Source of the DNA: Flavobacterium sp. JAS
GTDB taxonomy: Bacteria > Bacteroidota > Bacteroidia > Flavobacteriales > Flavobacteriaceae
Reading direction: 5' to 3'
NCBI RefSeq assembly: GCF_020991455.1
Contig: NZ_JAJMOX010000015.1
Span: 1 to 64,000 of the forward strand
DNA: 64,000 bases
The notes beneath the pieces are model-generated. The model saw nothing but the letters and a program-made list of their open reading frames with translations. It was not told the DNA's origin and did not search any database. Both the position numbers and the translations under genes were made by a program. Shown here piece by piece: positions 9,496 to 17,629 of this stretch (the stretch's first letter is position 1; the number at the start of each line of letters is the position of its first letter).

Positions 9496-9561
9496 TTACT
9501 AATTGATTAGTAAAAATACTAACTAATTAGTTTGTCTACTAACTAATTAGTAGTATCTTCG
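9496..9561 (+). promoter_or_regulatory. BlaI-type operator cluster overlapping the promoter
   Basis: Three ACTAAT/ATTAGT dyads lie immediately upstream of the repressor gene: 9496-9513 (TTACTAATTGATTAGTAA), 9521-9532 (perfect palindrome AACTAATTAGTT) and 9537-9555 (TACTAACTAATTAGTAGTA). The promoter TTTG (9531-9534), a 19-nt spacer and TATCTTCG (9554-9561) is interleaved with them. BlaI/MecI repressors bind TACTA/TAGTA-like dyads, so autorepression of this operon is very likely. Confidence 0.8.
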
Positions 9562-9576
9562 TAAAAAGATTTAACC

Positions 9577-9939
9577 ATGATAAAATTAGCCAAACGAGAA
9601 GAACAAATCATGCAAGTGTTTTGGGATTTAGACAAAGCCTTTATAAGAGATATAATCCCATTGTTGCCAGATCCAAAACCACATTACAACAGTGTGGCAA
9701 CAATAGTAAAGATTCTAAAAGACAAAGGATTCCTGAATAGTGAAACGGCAGGGAATATGCATTGTTTTTTTCCGATAATCAGTAGAGAAGAATACCAACA
9801 ATTTGCCTTGAAGGATATTGTTAGCCAGTATTTTGATAATTCGTACCCACGAATGCTTGCTTTTTTTGCAAAAGAGCAAAAGCTTACAGAAAATGATTTG
9901 GATGAAATAGTTGATATCATTAAAAAAGGAAAAGTATGA
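9577..9939 (+). CDS. BlaI/MecI/CopY-family transcriptional repressor
   Basis: The 120-residue winged-helix protein has the family's opening pattern (KLAKREEQIMQVFWDLDKAFIRDI) and the wing region with HYNSVATIVKILKDKGFLN. The C-terminal third is the dimerisation helix region that is cut by the partner protease in Bla systems. The stop codon overlaps the start of the M56 gene (ATGA at 9936), so they are translationally coupled. The dyads just upstream are its probable binding sites. In Bacteroidota such pairs are common and usually not linked to a beta-lactamase; none is seen here. Confidence 0.9.
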   Translation: MIKLAKREEQIMQVFWDLDKAFIRDIIPLLPDPKPHYNSVATIVKILKDKGFLNSETAGNMHCFFPIISREEYQQFALKDIVSQYFDNSYPRMLAFFAKEQKLTENDLDEIVDIIKKGKV

Positions 9940-12029
9940 TACCTTATATCTTATATACAGCGCTTATTCTTGCAGCATGTTTCGTATTTTATAAACTGCT
10001 TCTGCAAAAAGAGACATTCTTTCATCTCAACAGATATATTTTGTTATCTTGTATGATACTGGCTTTTATTTTGCCATTGGTTCCAATTCCTCAGCAATTA
10101 TCATTAAGAAAGGCAGCTGTAGAAAAACCTGTTGAGGCTGCTAAAATTCCGGTTAGTAAAATTGAACCTGTACAATCTAAAGTTCAAGCCGTTGAGCCAA
10201 CAATTGTTGAACAAACCAATGAAACTTTTAATCTTGAATCTGCGGTTCAATGGCTGGTTTATTTGTATTGGTTTGGCGTAATAGTTTTTGCTCTTAACTT
10301 TTTGATGCAAGTAGTTTTATTGCTTTACAGGGCCTATTCAAAATCAGTTATTCAGGACGGAAAATTCCGTATTATCGAAATAACAGACGATAAAGCTCCG
10401 TGTTCATTTGCTAATAATATTTTTATCAATCCGGAGAAATATGAGTGGGAAACGTATAATCAAATTTTGCTGCATGAAAAAATTCATATCGAGCAAAAAC
10501 ATACTATAGACCTTCTGCTTGCTGAGATGGTTCTTATTTTTCAATGGTTCAATCCGTTTGCCTGGCAATGGAGAAAAGCTTTAGAAATTAACCTTGAATT
10601 TTTGACAGACGATCAAATGTTACAACAGGATAATGTCGAAAAAGAAAGCTACCAGTTTAGTTTACTAAAAGTAGCTGCGCCCCAATTCCCTTTGAGTCTT
10701 ACAACCAACTATAATCAATCATTATTAAAAAAACGAATCATCATGATGAACTCAAAAAAATCAAACGTGCATACCACTTGGAAATATTTTTTCCTATTGC
10801 CATTATTGGTGTTGTTTGCCTGCCTTTTTAATCAACCGGCAGCGCAAAGTCAAACTCTTAGTTCTAACGAAGAGCCAAAAGAGAACCTGGATATTAAAAG
10901 CGAAATGAAAACAGAAGGGGACTGGTTTGCCACAATCAAAGGCAATACTGTAGAGATTCACTTCAAAAATAATGAAAGGGACAATTCTTCAAGTACTTTT
11001 CAATTAAGCGAACTGGCAAATATTCCAAGAGATAAGCAAGGTACATTTACGCTAGAGCGTGAAGCGGGAACAATGTCTTTTAACGGAAAATTTGAAGGTG
11101 ATAAAGGTATGGGAACCTATAAATTTATACCTAATGCAGCTTATAGCGCAGCAATGTTAAAAGAAGGAGTTGTGGTTAAAAAAGACATTGATCTTATTGT
11201 TTTCTTTATGATCAATATCAAAGTTTCTTATGTGCAAATGCTGAAGAAAAACGGTTATACTGATATTGACAAAGACCAGCTGATTCCTCTTGCTGCCTTA
11301 GATATAAATGAGGCTTATATTACCTCTATCAAACAAGCGATTCCGGATATTGATTTAGACAATCTGGTTCCTTTTAAATCATTAGGTATAGACAAAGCTT
11401 TTATCGAAGAAATACGCAAAGCAGGTTATAAAGATGTTAGTCCGGGTAAACTTATAGCGTTGAAATCTCAGGGTATTGATGGAAAATATATTACTGATGT
11501 TCGCAATTCTACTAAAGGAGACAAGACAGATAACAATAAAGATTCTGATGATGATGACGATATCATTGCTTTTAAGTCTTTGAATGTTGATCAGGAATTT
11601 ATTAATTCTTTCAAAAAATTAGGCTACAATAACATTTCAAACAGTGATTTGATTGCTATGAAATCCCTAAATGTAACTCCTGAATATATAAGTGGTTTTC
11701 AAAAAGCGGGATATAAAGATATTCAGGTAGACGATTTTATCGCAATGAAATCTCTAAATGTAACACCTGAATATGTAACCGAGTTTCAAAAAGCAGGATA
11801 TAAAAATATTAGCGCAAGCGATTTGGTTGCCTTGAAATCACAAAACATTACACCGGATTTAATGCAACAATACAAAGAACTTGGTTTTAATGATTTAGCA
11901 ATAGACGATATTATTGGAGCTAAAGCAACGGGAACTACACCATCTTTCATCAAATCAATGAGAGGTAAAGGACACGATTTTAAAAACATAGAAAAGTATA
12001 TCGAATTAAAAGCTGTTCTTGGTAATTAA
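9936..12029 (+). CDS. BlaR1/MecR1-like M56 membrane metalloprotease with 29-residue repeats
   Basis: This is a 697-residue membrane protein. TM segments lie at about 4-22, 33-50, 105-130 and 283-300. The cytoplasmic zinc-protease domain has HEKIH (180-184) followed by the downstream acidic region ALEINLEFLTDDQML (215-229), the M56 pattern. In BlaR1 the extracytoplasmic part is a penicillin-binding domain. Here it is absent. Instead there is a beta-rich segment (310-420, with two repeats of the WFATIKGN and TFQLSEL type) and nine copies of a 29-residue repeat to the C-terminus. It likely senses an envelope signal through these repeats and inactivates the BlaI-like repressor. The ligand is unknown, and a beta-lactam is not supported. 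Confidence 0.85.
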   Translation: MIPYILYTALILAACFVFYKLLLQKETFFHLNRYILLSCMILAFILPLVPIPQQLSLRKAAVEKPVEAAKIPVSKIEPVQSKVQAVEPTIVEQTNETFNLESAVQWLVYLYWFGVIVFALNFLMQVVLLLYRAYSKSVIQDGKFRIIEITDDKAPCSFANNIFINPEKYEWETYNQILLHEKIHIEQKHTIDLLLAEMVLIFQWFNPFAWQWRKALEINLEFLTDDQMLQQDNVEKESYQFSLLKVAAPQFPLSLTTNYNQSLLKKRIIMMNSKKSNVHTTWKYFFLLPLLVLFACLFNQPAAQSQTLSSNEEPKENLDIKSEMKTEGDWFATIKGNTVEIHFKNNERDNSSSTFQLSELANIPRDKQGTFTLEREAGTMSFNGKFEGDKGMGTYKFIPNAAYSAAMLKEGVVVKKDIDLIVFFMINIKVSYVQMLKKNGYTDIDKDQLIPLAALDINEAYITSIKQAIPDIDLDNLVPFKSLGIDKAFIEEIRKAGYKDVSPGKLIALKSQGIDGKYITDVRNSTKGDKTDNNKDSDDDDDIIAFKSLNVDQEFINSFKKLGYNNISNSDLIAMKSLNVTPEYISGFQKAGYKDIQVDDFIAMKSLNVTPEYVTEFQKAGYKNISASDLVALKSQNITPDLMQQYKELGFNDLAIDDIIGAKATGTTPSFIKSMRGKGHDFKNIEKYIELKAVLGN
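11229..12026 (+). repeat. Nine 29-residue repeats in the M56 protein sensor region
   Basis: The units follow the pattern (E/A)(Y/F)I..(F/I)(K/R)KAGY.DI...DLIA(M/L)KSLNVTP. The best-preserved neighbouring units start 87 bp apart (MKSLNVTPEY at 11658 and 11745). The fourth unit is interrupted by an Asp/Asn-rich insert (DNNKDSDDDDD) that could be a flexible or calcium-binding linker. The units look like helical hairpins. Confidence 0.8.
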
Positions 12030-12061
12030 TCACAACCTGAAATAATCCGAGTTGTAAGACT

Positions 12062-12097
12062 AAAAAAAGCCCAAACCGAAAAGGAATGGGCTTTTTT
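12062..12097. terminator. Bidirectional intrinsic terminator
   Basis: The stem AAAAAGCCCA/TGGGCTTTTT with a 13-nt loop lies between the convergent M56 gene and SnoaL-like gene. It has A and T runs on both sides and can serve both strands. Confidence 0.85.
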
Positions 12098-12128
12098 ATT
12101 CCTAATTATTTAAATCAAAAAAATACAA

Positions 12129-12497
12129 TTATATCCCCGCAAACTGCTTCGGGTCATAAAAAAACTTTTCTTTCTTTATAAGTTCACCTTCCCAGTTTTG
12201 ATAGGCAATTTCTTCAATTTCAGAAATGCGTCCATCTTTCCACTCAAAACGGAAATACCACTGAATAACAACATAATCTTCATTGATAAAATAAGGGCGA
12301 ATGCATTTGGATACTAATGATTTGACTTTTGCCAGCGTATTTTTTTCGTTAGCAATAAGAAAATCCCGACCAACTCTAGGTTCAGATTGATTTTCTTGCA
12401 TTGAAGCATCAATAGTATAAAATTTTTCGATTGCTTTATCGTGCTCGTTGGATTCGACCATTGCGATAAATTGTTCTATTGTTTCTAATTTAGGCAT
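12129..12497 (-). CDS. SnoaL/NTF2-like small protein
   Basis: The 122-residue protein begins with IEQFIAMVESNEHDKAIEKFYT and continues with VGRDFLIANEKN and VVIQWYFRFEWKDGRISEIEEIAYQNW, the alternating helix and curved-sheet pattern of SnoaL-like/NTF2-fold proteins. Members are small-molecule isomerases, cyclases or ligand binders. No catalytic assignment is possible. Its start overlaps the end of the thioesterase gene by 8 bp, so the two form an operon under the TetR operator at 12999-13020. Confidence 0.7.
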   Translation of the reverse strand: MPKLETIEQFIAMVESNEHDKAIEKFYTIDASMQENQSEPRVGRDFLIANEKNTLAKVKSLVSKCIRPYFINEDYVVIQWYFRFEWKDGRISEIEEIAYQNWEGELIKKEKFFYDPKQFAGI

Positions 12498-12981
12498 GAG
12501 TTCTGGCTTTTAGATTTTGAATAGTTGCTATATATCTATGTTCAAAAATAGATTGATCGACCGGCACGACAACCGATTGAAATAGTTTCATTAAATCATC
12601 AGAATGATTTGCTGCTTTTTTGGTCTGAACGTTATATGGAATAAACTTTATCCATAGAATAGCCTTTAATTCTGTTTCGTTTTCATTCCACATTTTCATT
12701 TCTACCAGCAGAAGATTATCGGTATATTGAATCAATTGCGACTCAATTAATACGGTTTCCATTGTAAAGGCTGGTTTTATATAACTGATTTGATTAGAGG
12801 CAACAACCCAACTAAGTCCTGTTGCGTGCATATATTTAAACACATCAAGATCGTAATGTTCCGCAATTTGATCCTCACGTGTATTAAGGAAGTATTCTAA
12901 ATACTTGGAGTTGTTTAAATGATTAAAAGGATCACAATCCTGAAATCTTACTTTTCTTTTTGTTTTTAATACTTTTTCCAT
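12490..12981 (-). CDS. Acyl-CoA thioesterase, 4HBT hotdog family
   Basis: The 163-residue protein has RFQDCDPFNHLNNSKYLEYF (12-31), the 4-hydroxybenzoyl-CoA thioesterase signature with catalytic-type D17 and the following H21-x-x-N24. Later segments (SYIKPAFTMETVLIESQL, then LLVEMKMWNENETELKAILWIKF) are hotdog strands. It should hydrolyse an acyl- or aroyl-CoA in the cytoplasm. A palindromic TetR-type operator lies 18 bp upstream of the start, and the identical palindrome precedes the neighbouring TetR gene, so expression is probably induced when the TetR ligand, perhaps an acyl-CoA or hydrophobic acid, is present. Confidence 0.85.
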   Translation of the reverse strand: MEKVLKTKRKVRFQDCDPFNHLNNSKYLEYFLNTREDQIAEHYDLDVFKYMHATGLSWVVASNQISYIKPAFTMETVLIESQLIQYTDNLLLVEMKMWNENETELKAILWIKFIPYNVQTKKAANHSDDLMKLFQSVVVPVDQSIFEHRYIATIQNLKARTHA

Positions 12982-12998
12982 TTTGATAATAAATTACA

Positions 12999-13020
12999 TC
13001 AAATACCGATCGGTATTTGA
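12999..13020. promoter_or_regulatory. TetR operator upstream of the thioesterase operon
   Basis: A perfect 22-bp palindrome with core AAATACCGATCGGTATTT (13001-13018) lies just before the thioesterase start. An identical core occurs at 13669-13686. Palindromes with an ACCGATCGGT centre are typical TetR-family sites. Confidence 0.85.
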
Positions 13021-13041
13021 TAGGTTAAAAAATTTTTCTTT

Positions 13042-13623
13042 CTACTTCCTGATGCTTTCTATTAGTGTACTGTCTATAAAGTCCATCGCACTATCTATAT
13101 AAGATTGGTCATTATGGGTAAATGCCAGAAGCGAACTTCCTTCGATAAGCGACAATATTGTTTTTGCGTATTTAACAGGATCAGTATTGGGTTGAATTTC
13201 ATTATTCATAATACCATCCGTAATAATATTAGTTAAACCCAAAGTAAATTTTTGAGATAAATTTTGTGCCGCTTCGAATAATAACGGATTGATAAATTTG
13301 GTATCAACTCCAACTCGTAACATAGGACATCCACCTCTGTCTTTGACTAAATCATAATAACTGCGCTGATAGTTTGTTATGGCATATAACTTATTTAGAG
13401 AACCTTCTTTAGTGGCAACAATTTTGAATAAAGGCGTTATTGCCAGACTTATATTGAGTTGAAATGATTGTAATGCTAAATCCTCCTTATTAGAAAAATT
13501 GCAATAAATAGCCCCTTTTGTGAGACCGGTTGCTTTTGTTATATCGGTTAGACTAGTGCCAATGTATCCCTGTTTATTGAAAATAGGGGCTACTTTATCC
13601 AGTATGAATTCAGAAGTATTCAT
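13042..13623 (-). CDS. TetR-family transcriptional repressor
   Basis: The helix-turn-helix region is GYIGTSLTDITKATGLTKGAIYCNF, near the N-terminus, followed by an all-helical ligand-binding domain ending in SLIEGSSLLAFTHNDQ, similar to TetR_C regulators of the AcrR/YxaF type. I use the ATG at 13623 (193 residues), not the longer frame from 13668. The longer start directly abuts the operator, and the likely -7 box TATATTTG lies at 13663-13656, which would place transcription start downstream of 13668. The protein very likely represses itself and the thioesterase/SnoaL operon through the two identical palindromes. Confidence 0.85.
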   Translation of the reverse strand: MNTSEFILDKVAPIFNKQGYIGTSLTDITKATGLTKGAIYCNFSNKEDLALQSFQLNISLAITPLFKIVATKEGSLNKLYAITNYQRSYYDLVKDRGGCPMLRVGVDTKFINPLLFEAAQNLSQKFTLGLTNIITDGIMNNEIQPNTDPVKYAKTILSLIEGSSLLAFTHNDQSYIDSAMDFIDSTLIESIRK

Positions 13624-13655
13624 GATTTTTCTGTTTGAAATAATTAAAATCATAA

Positions 13656-13686
13656 CAAATATAAACATAAATACCGATCGGTATTT
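13656..13686 (-). promoter_or_regulatory. TetR promoter with overlapping operator
   Basis: AAATACCGATCGGTATTT at 13669-13686 is the second copy of the TetR palindrome. On the minus strand it is followed 5 nt later by the -7 box TATATTTG (13663-13656), so bound repressor would occlude the promoter spacer. Confidence 0.8.
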
Positions 13687-13928
13687 GAGAAATTTTACTT
13701 AATATTTTAAAAATTAGAAGAAATTATTACTTAGGCTAATTAATATGGAAGAGTGTGGATATCAAAATGATAAAATCGTATCATTTTGATATGTATATAG
13801 GTATGTAATAAATATCTCGATTGTATTGTAAGTATAATATAAACAGGCTATTACACTTGTTACTTGAGTAGAATAACAGTTGTGGTATGTCGTTTGAATA
13901 TTGTGTTTTGTATTTCCAATAATCAATT

Positions 13929-14576
13929 ATGAAAACCGAACATTCTATTATAGATTTTTCAGACAAAGATTTTCCTTTGCCTGACCCATTCTCGAACAAA
14001 ATATCATTAGAACAAAAATGTGAAATTTCCGAAGAATTACTCGATTTTACGATTGAGGTCGCTAACGTCAATCATTTTTTTTGGGTAAAAGAAATTTGCG
14101 ACGTCACATTATCTTCTGCTATAGCGCGGGGAACTGGTATTTCGGGACGTTCTGCTGAATCACTCGAATTAAAAATGAAAAATGGAGAAGCCATAATTGC
14201 TTTTGCATCAGACGGAACATGGGCAGGTTTCTCTTTTATTTCTTCGTGGGAAAATGGTAAATATGTTTCTAATTCCGGATTGATAGTCGCGCCTCAATTC
14301 AGACATACAGGTCTTGCAAAAAAAATTAAAAGAAAAATTTTCGAACTGAGCTGTCAAAAATATCCCGAGGCGAGTATATTCAGTTTGACTACAGGATTGG
14401 CAGTGATGAAAATGAACCACGAACTTGGTTTTGAACCCGTTACTTATTCAGAACTAACAAAGGATGAGGTTTTCTGGGAGAGCTGTAAGTCTTGTATCAA
14501 TTGTCCTATTTTAATGAGCAAAGACAGAAAAAACTGTTTGTGTACAGCAATGTTATATAATCCGAAGAATGCGTAA
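13929..14576 (+). CDS. GNAT-like acetyltransferase resembling the one of Bacteroidota arginine clusters
   Basis: The 215-residue protein has a central GNAT region with GEAIIAFASDGTWAGF, NSGLIVAPQFRHTGLAKKIK (acetyl-CoA loop) and TTGLAVMKMNHELGFEPVTYSEL, then a Cys-rich tail (C162, C165, C169 and two more within about 20 residues). From memory of the family, the same layout with SGLIV, GLAKKIK, TTGLAVMK and a C-terminal C-x-x-C plus CLCTxML is seen in the acetyltransferase that opens arginine biosynthesis clusters of Bacteroidota and may act as N-acetylglutamate synthase. No arg genes are nearby here, so this may be a displaced member or paralogue. Confidence 0.65.
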   Translation: MKTEHSIIDFSDKDFPLPDPFSNKISLEQKCEISEELLDFTIEVANVNHFFWVKEICDVTLSSAIARGTGISGRSAESLELKMKNGEAIIAFASDGTWAGFSFISSWENGKYVSNSGLIVAPQFRHTGLAKKIKRKIFELSCQKYPEASIFSLTTGLAVMKMNHELGFEPVTYSELTKDEVFWESCKSCINCPILMSKDRKNCLCTAMLYNPKNA

Positions 14577-14605
14577 GTGATTTGTATTAATTTGTAAAGT
14601 GTATT

Positions 14606-14920
14606 CCCTACGGGCATTGTCATTAAGTTAAGAAAAAATCCAATGGAGCAATTTGTTAAAGAGAATATCTCATCGCTTTGTTTCTGTTCCATCGGAACAT
14701 TTCATCGGTAGTAGCCCAATAAATACGGCGTTTTTTTACGTTCCATAGGAACGTTTGATTTTATAAATAATATTGGTAAAAACAAATACAGATTAGATAT
14801 ACAATTTCTCAAGCGTCCCAATGGGACGATGTTTCTCACGATGCATTTTTTTTCTACCGATGAGGTGTTCCGATGGAACACAATCTAAAATATCTTAACT
14901 TAATGACATTGCCCGCAGGG
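14606..14920. repeat. Nested inverted-repeat element (MITE/REP-like), 315 bp
   Basis: The outer arms 14606-14632 and 14894-14920 match at 25 of 27 positions as inverted repeats. The inner arms 14686-14711 and 14854-14879 match at 24 of 26. Inside are two short palindromes, ACGTTCCATAGGAACGT (14738-14754) and CGTCCCAATGGGACG (14814-14828). It contains no protein gene. The terminal word CTTAACTTAATGACATT recurs nearly unchanged at 45651 and 51100, which marks a dispersed family. Confidence 0.75.
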
Positions 14921-14931
14921 ATTACACAGAT

Positions 14932-15480
14932 TTAAGTATTCTTAATAAATTTATTAAGCACAATTTTAAAAAGTTCTGTTTCTGCTTTTTCCAGCCATTC
15001 AAAAGCCAGCATATCGCGTGTAATTATTTCGGCGCCATTTTGTTGCATTCTTTGTAGCGCTCTTTCTTTGTCTGTTGGATTTCGGGTTCCAACGACTGAA
15101 TCAAGTATAAAAACCTCATAATCCAGTTCTAAAAGATCTAAAACCGTTTGTTGTACACAAATATGAGCTTCGGTTCCGGCTATAACAATCTGCTTTCTTC
15201 CTTTTTGAATATTCTCCAGAAGATTTCCTTCACGAACTGCCGAAAAATAAGTCTTTGTTACAATTTCAGTTTCTTCAAATTTTTCTCTGATTATAATTGG
15301 TGTGGTTCCAATTTTCTCCGGACAATGTTCGGTTAAAAGTATTGGAATACCAATTAATTTGGCCAAATCAATTGTCCAGATAACGCTTTTCATAACCTCT
15401 TCATTTTCATGAATCTTCGGCAGCAGCCTTTCTTGAACATCTATGACAAGTAATGTAGAATTTGATGGTAAAATCTTCAT
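14932..15480 (-). CDS. Isochorismatase-family cysteine hydrolase (YcaC-like)
   Basis: The 182-residue protein has the full catalytic triad of the superfamily: D14 in LLVIDVQERL, K76 in VTKTYFSA and C108 in AGTEAHICVQQTVLDL. The short form with TEAHICV is typical of YcaC-like hydrolases rather than nicotinamidase or true isochorismatase. It should hydrolyse a C-N or C-O bond in a small molecule. The natural substrate of this subgroup is not established. It stands alone beside the inverted-repeat element. Confidence 0.85.
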   Translation of the reverse strand: MKILPSNSTLLVIDVQERLLPKIHENEEVMKSVIWTIDLAKLIGIPILLTEHCPEKIGTTPIIIREKFEETEIVTKTYFSAVREGNLLENIQKGRKQIVIAGTEAHICVQQTVLDLLELDYEVFILDSVVGTRNPTDKERALQRMQQNGAEIITRDMLAFEWLEKAETELFKIVLNKFIKNT

Positions 15481-15896
15481 AAGTTCTCATTTTAGGTGAC
15501 ACAATTCTAGAATTTGATAATCGACAATACATTCAAATTTACTAAAAAAGGGAATTGCTTTGCTCAAAGAAACAAGTCAATTTGTTAATTGATATTTACA
15601 GTGAGTTGGCATTAATTTTTGGGCCTTTTTACGAAAAGCTAGTTTTTGTTATATATCACAAAAGTTAATAAAAATTAGCGAAATGTAGCGATAAATAAAA
15701 CATGTTTATTGTTGTAGATAATTGTAAATTACCATGTTGTGAGTTTGGCTTAATGATTGCTTTGAGTTTTTCGAGATCGCAAAATTAAGTGCATAATTAC
15801 GCTGATTTATTCTAAGAATATCAGAGTAGTAATTAGAACTTAATAGTATTAAATCGTAATTGACCATACTTTATTACTCATTAAATATTCAATCTT
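15481..15896. other. Intergenic region between divergent genes, 416 bp
   Basis: This is AT-rich sequence between the isochorismatase-like gene (minus) and the alpha/beta hydrolase (plus). It must hold both promoters, but I cannot pick a convincing TTTG/TAnnTTTG pair for either. No repeat or open frame was found. Confidence 0.5.
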
Positions 15897-16661
15897 ATGA
15901 CAAAATCAATAATTCTTATTCACGGAAATTTTGTAAATAATCTAACCTGGGAGAAATGGAAAACTCACTACGAACAAAAAGGTTATACGGTTTACACACC
16001 AGCCAATCCGGGTCACGAAGGAGTTCCTGCAGATTTAAGAAATCAAGTCCATCCTGCACTTACTAAAACAGGTTTTATAGATGTGGTTAATAATATCCAG
16101 GAACTAATTAAAAGTTTGCCCGAAAAACCATTAGTTATAGGGCATTCTATGGCAGGAATGGCAGCAATGAAATTGTTAGAACTAGATAAAGTTGCGGCAG
16201 CGGTAAGTATAGACGGTGCACCGCCAAAGAATGTGTTTCCGCCATTTGCAACTTTAAAAGCCGTGATTCCTGCGTTTGGTTTCTTTTCTGGCAAAGACTA
16301 TTTTATGGGGAGTAGGGAATGGTATAATAGATGTTTTTTCAATACATTACCCGAAGGAGAAAGAGCCAAAGCTTTTGATAGTATTGCAGTACCCGAAAGT
16401 TTTAAAGTAAGCAGAGAATTAGTCCTGAATTCTTTTTCTAACATTGATTTTAAAAAACCGCATGAACCAATTTTATTTATTGGCGGCGGAAGCGATAATA
16501 TATTTCCACCGGCTCTCACAACAACATTAGCACATAAATATACAGATGAAAATAGCCGTGCCGACTTGAAGATTTTTCAGGGAAAAAGTCACTTCATCTG
16601 TGGAGAAAAAGGTTGGGAAGTGGTAGCAGATTATATTTTAGATTGGTATGAGGAACTATAA
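15897..16661 (+). CDS. Alpha/beta hydrolase
   Basis: The 254-residue protein has an oxyanion-hole HGN (9-11), nucleophile elbow GHSMAG (82-87, S84), an acid-loop region GGGSDNIFPP and the final His in GKSHFICGE. The fold is complete and there is no signal peptide. The sequence resembles the soluble EstC/salicylate-esterase-like hydrolases with a small cap. The next gene, 93 bp downstream on the same strand, is also an alpha/beta hydrolase, so the two may be co-transcribed. Confidence 0.85.
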   Translation: MTKSIILIHGNFVNNLTWEKWKTHYEQKGYTVYTPANPGHEGVPADLRNQVHPALTKTGFIDVVNNIQELIKSLPEKPLVIGHSMAGMAAMKLLELDKVAAAVSIDGAPPKNVFPPFATLKAVIPAFGFFSGKDYFMGSREWYNRCFFNTLPEGERAKAFDSIAVPESFKVSRELVLNSFSNIDFKKPHEPILFIGGGSDNIFPPALTTTLAHKYTDENSRADLKIFQGKSHFICGEKGWEVVADYILDWYEEL

Positions 16662-16754
16662 GCTTTTTGCCAAACGACTTTAGAAATTTAGAATATAAAG
16701 TATAAGAACAAGTTCAATTTTTAATCATTAATAAACCTATTAAAAGAAATCAAA

Positions 16755-17576
16755 ATGAGCAAGATTACAGTAAAAGACGGAACAGAAATTTATTACAAAG
16801 ATTTGGGAACAGGGCAACCAATTTTCTTTCATCACGGTTGGCCATTGTCTGCAGACGATTGGGATGCACAAATCATTTTTTTCTTAGAAAAAGGATATAG
16901 AGTAATAGCACATGACAGACGCGGACACGGAAGGTCTACACAGACCTATACAGGGAATGAAATGGATACTTACGCAGCTGATGTAGACGAACTAACAACG
17001 TTTTTAGGTTTAAAAGATGCTATACATATCGGGCATTCAACCGGAGGCGGAGAAGCTATTAGATATGCTGCAAAATACGGAAAAAACAAGGTATCAAAAG
17101 TGATTCTTATAAGTGCTGTGACGCCTTATATGATTGTAGATGCTAATAATCCGGAAGGAGTTCCATTGGCAGTTTTTGATGATATTCGTTTTAACACAGC
17201 TAATAACAGACAACAATTCTATCACGATATTACTTTTCCGTTTTACGGATATAATAGAGAAGGGGCCGATATAAAGAAAGGAATTCAGGACAATTGGTGG
17301 CGTCAGGGAATGATGGGCGGTATTAAAGCTCATGTTGATTGTATAAAAGCATTCTCGGAAACTGATTTTACCGAAGATTTAAAAAGTGTCGACGTGCCTG
17401 TGCTTGTCTTACATGGAGAAGACGATCAAATCGTTCCGTACAAAACTACCGCTTTAAGAGCAGCAGCGCTTGTAAAAAACGGAAAACTGATTACTTATCC
17501 GGGTCTGCCTCACGGAATGCCAACAACTCATGCACCAACTGTTAACGCAGATATTTTAGCATTTATTAAATCTTAA
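16755..17576 (+). CDS. Non-haem chloroperoxidase/arylesterase-type alpha/beta hydrolase
   Basis: The 273-residue protein starts with the characteristic ITVKDGTEIYYKDLGTGQP and has HHGWPLSADDWDAQ (26-39), HDRRGHGRS (53-61) and nucleophile GHSTGGGE (93-100, S95). The acid is in LHGEDDQIVP and the last His in PGLPHGMPTTHA. This set is diagnostic for the cofactor-free haloperoxidase/arylesterase group, which hydrolyses aryl esters and, with peracid, shows perhydrolase activity. Physiological role is usually unknown. It is followed by a good terminator at 17630-17665. Confidence 0.88.
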   Translation: MSKITVKDGTEIYYKDLGTGQPIFFHHGWPLSADDWDAQIIFFLEKGYRVIAHDRRGHGRSTQTYTGNEMDTYAADVDELTTFLGLKDAIHIGHSTGGGEAIRYAAKYGKNKVSKVILISAVTPYMIVDANNPEGVPLAVFDDIRFNTANNRQQFYHDITFPFYGYNREGADIKKGIQDNWWRQGMMGGIKAHVDCIKAFSETDFTEDLKSVDVPVLVLHGEDDQIVPYKTTALRAAALVKNGKLITYPGLPHGMPTTHAPTVNADILAFIKS

Positions 17577-17629
17577 AAATTTGATTTTAATTAACAGAAA
17601 ATCAGTGCTGTTTAATTTTATAGTAAAAG

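Noticed and set aside
9577..12029. Beta-lactam resistance operon
   Set aside because: The repressor and protease match the Bla family, but no beta-lactamase or penicillin-binding sensor is present.
13624..13668. Longer TetR start (M at 13668)
   Set aside because: It directly abuts the TetR operator and precedes the -7 box, so the start at 13623 is preferred.
13781..14071. 96-codon open frame on the minus strand
   Set aside because: Overlaps the start and promoter of the GNAT gene on the other strand; composition fits antisense of a coding region.
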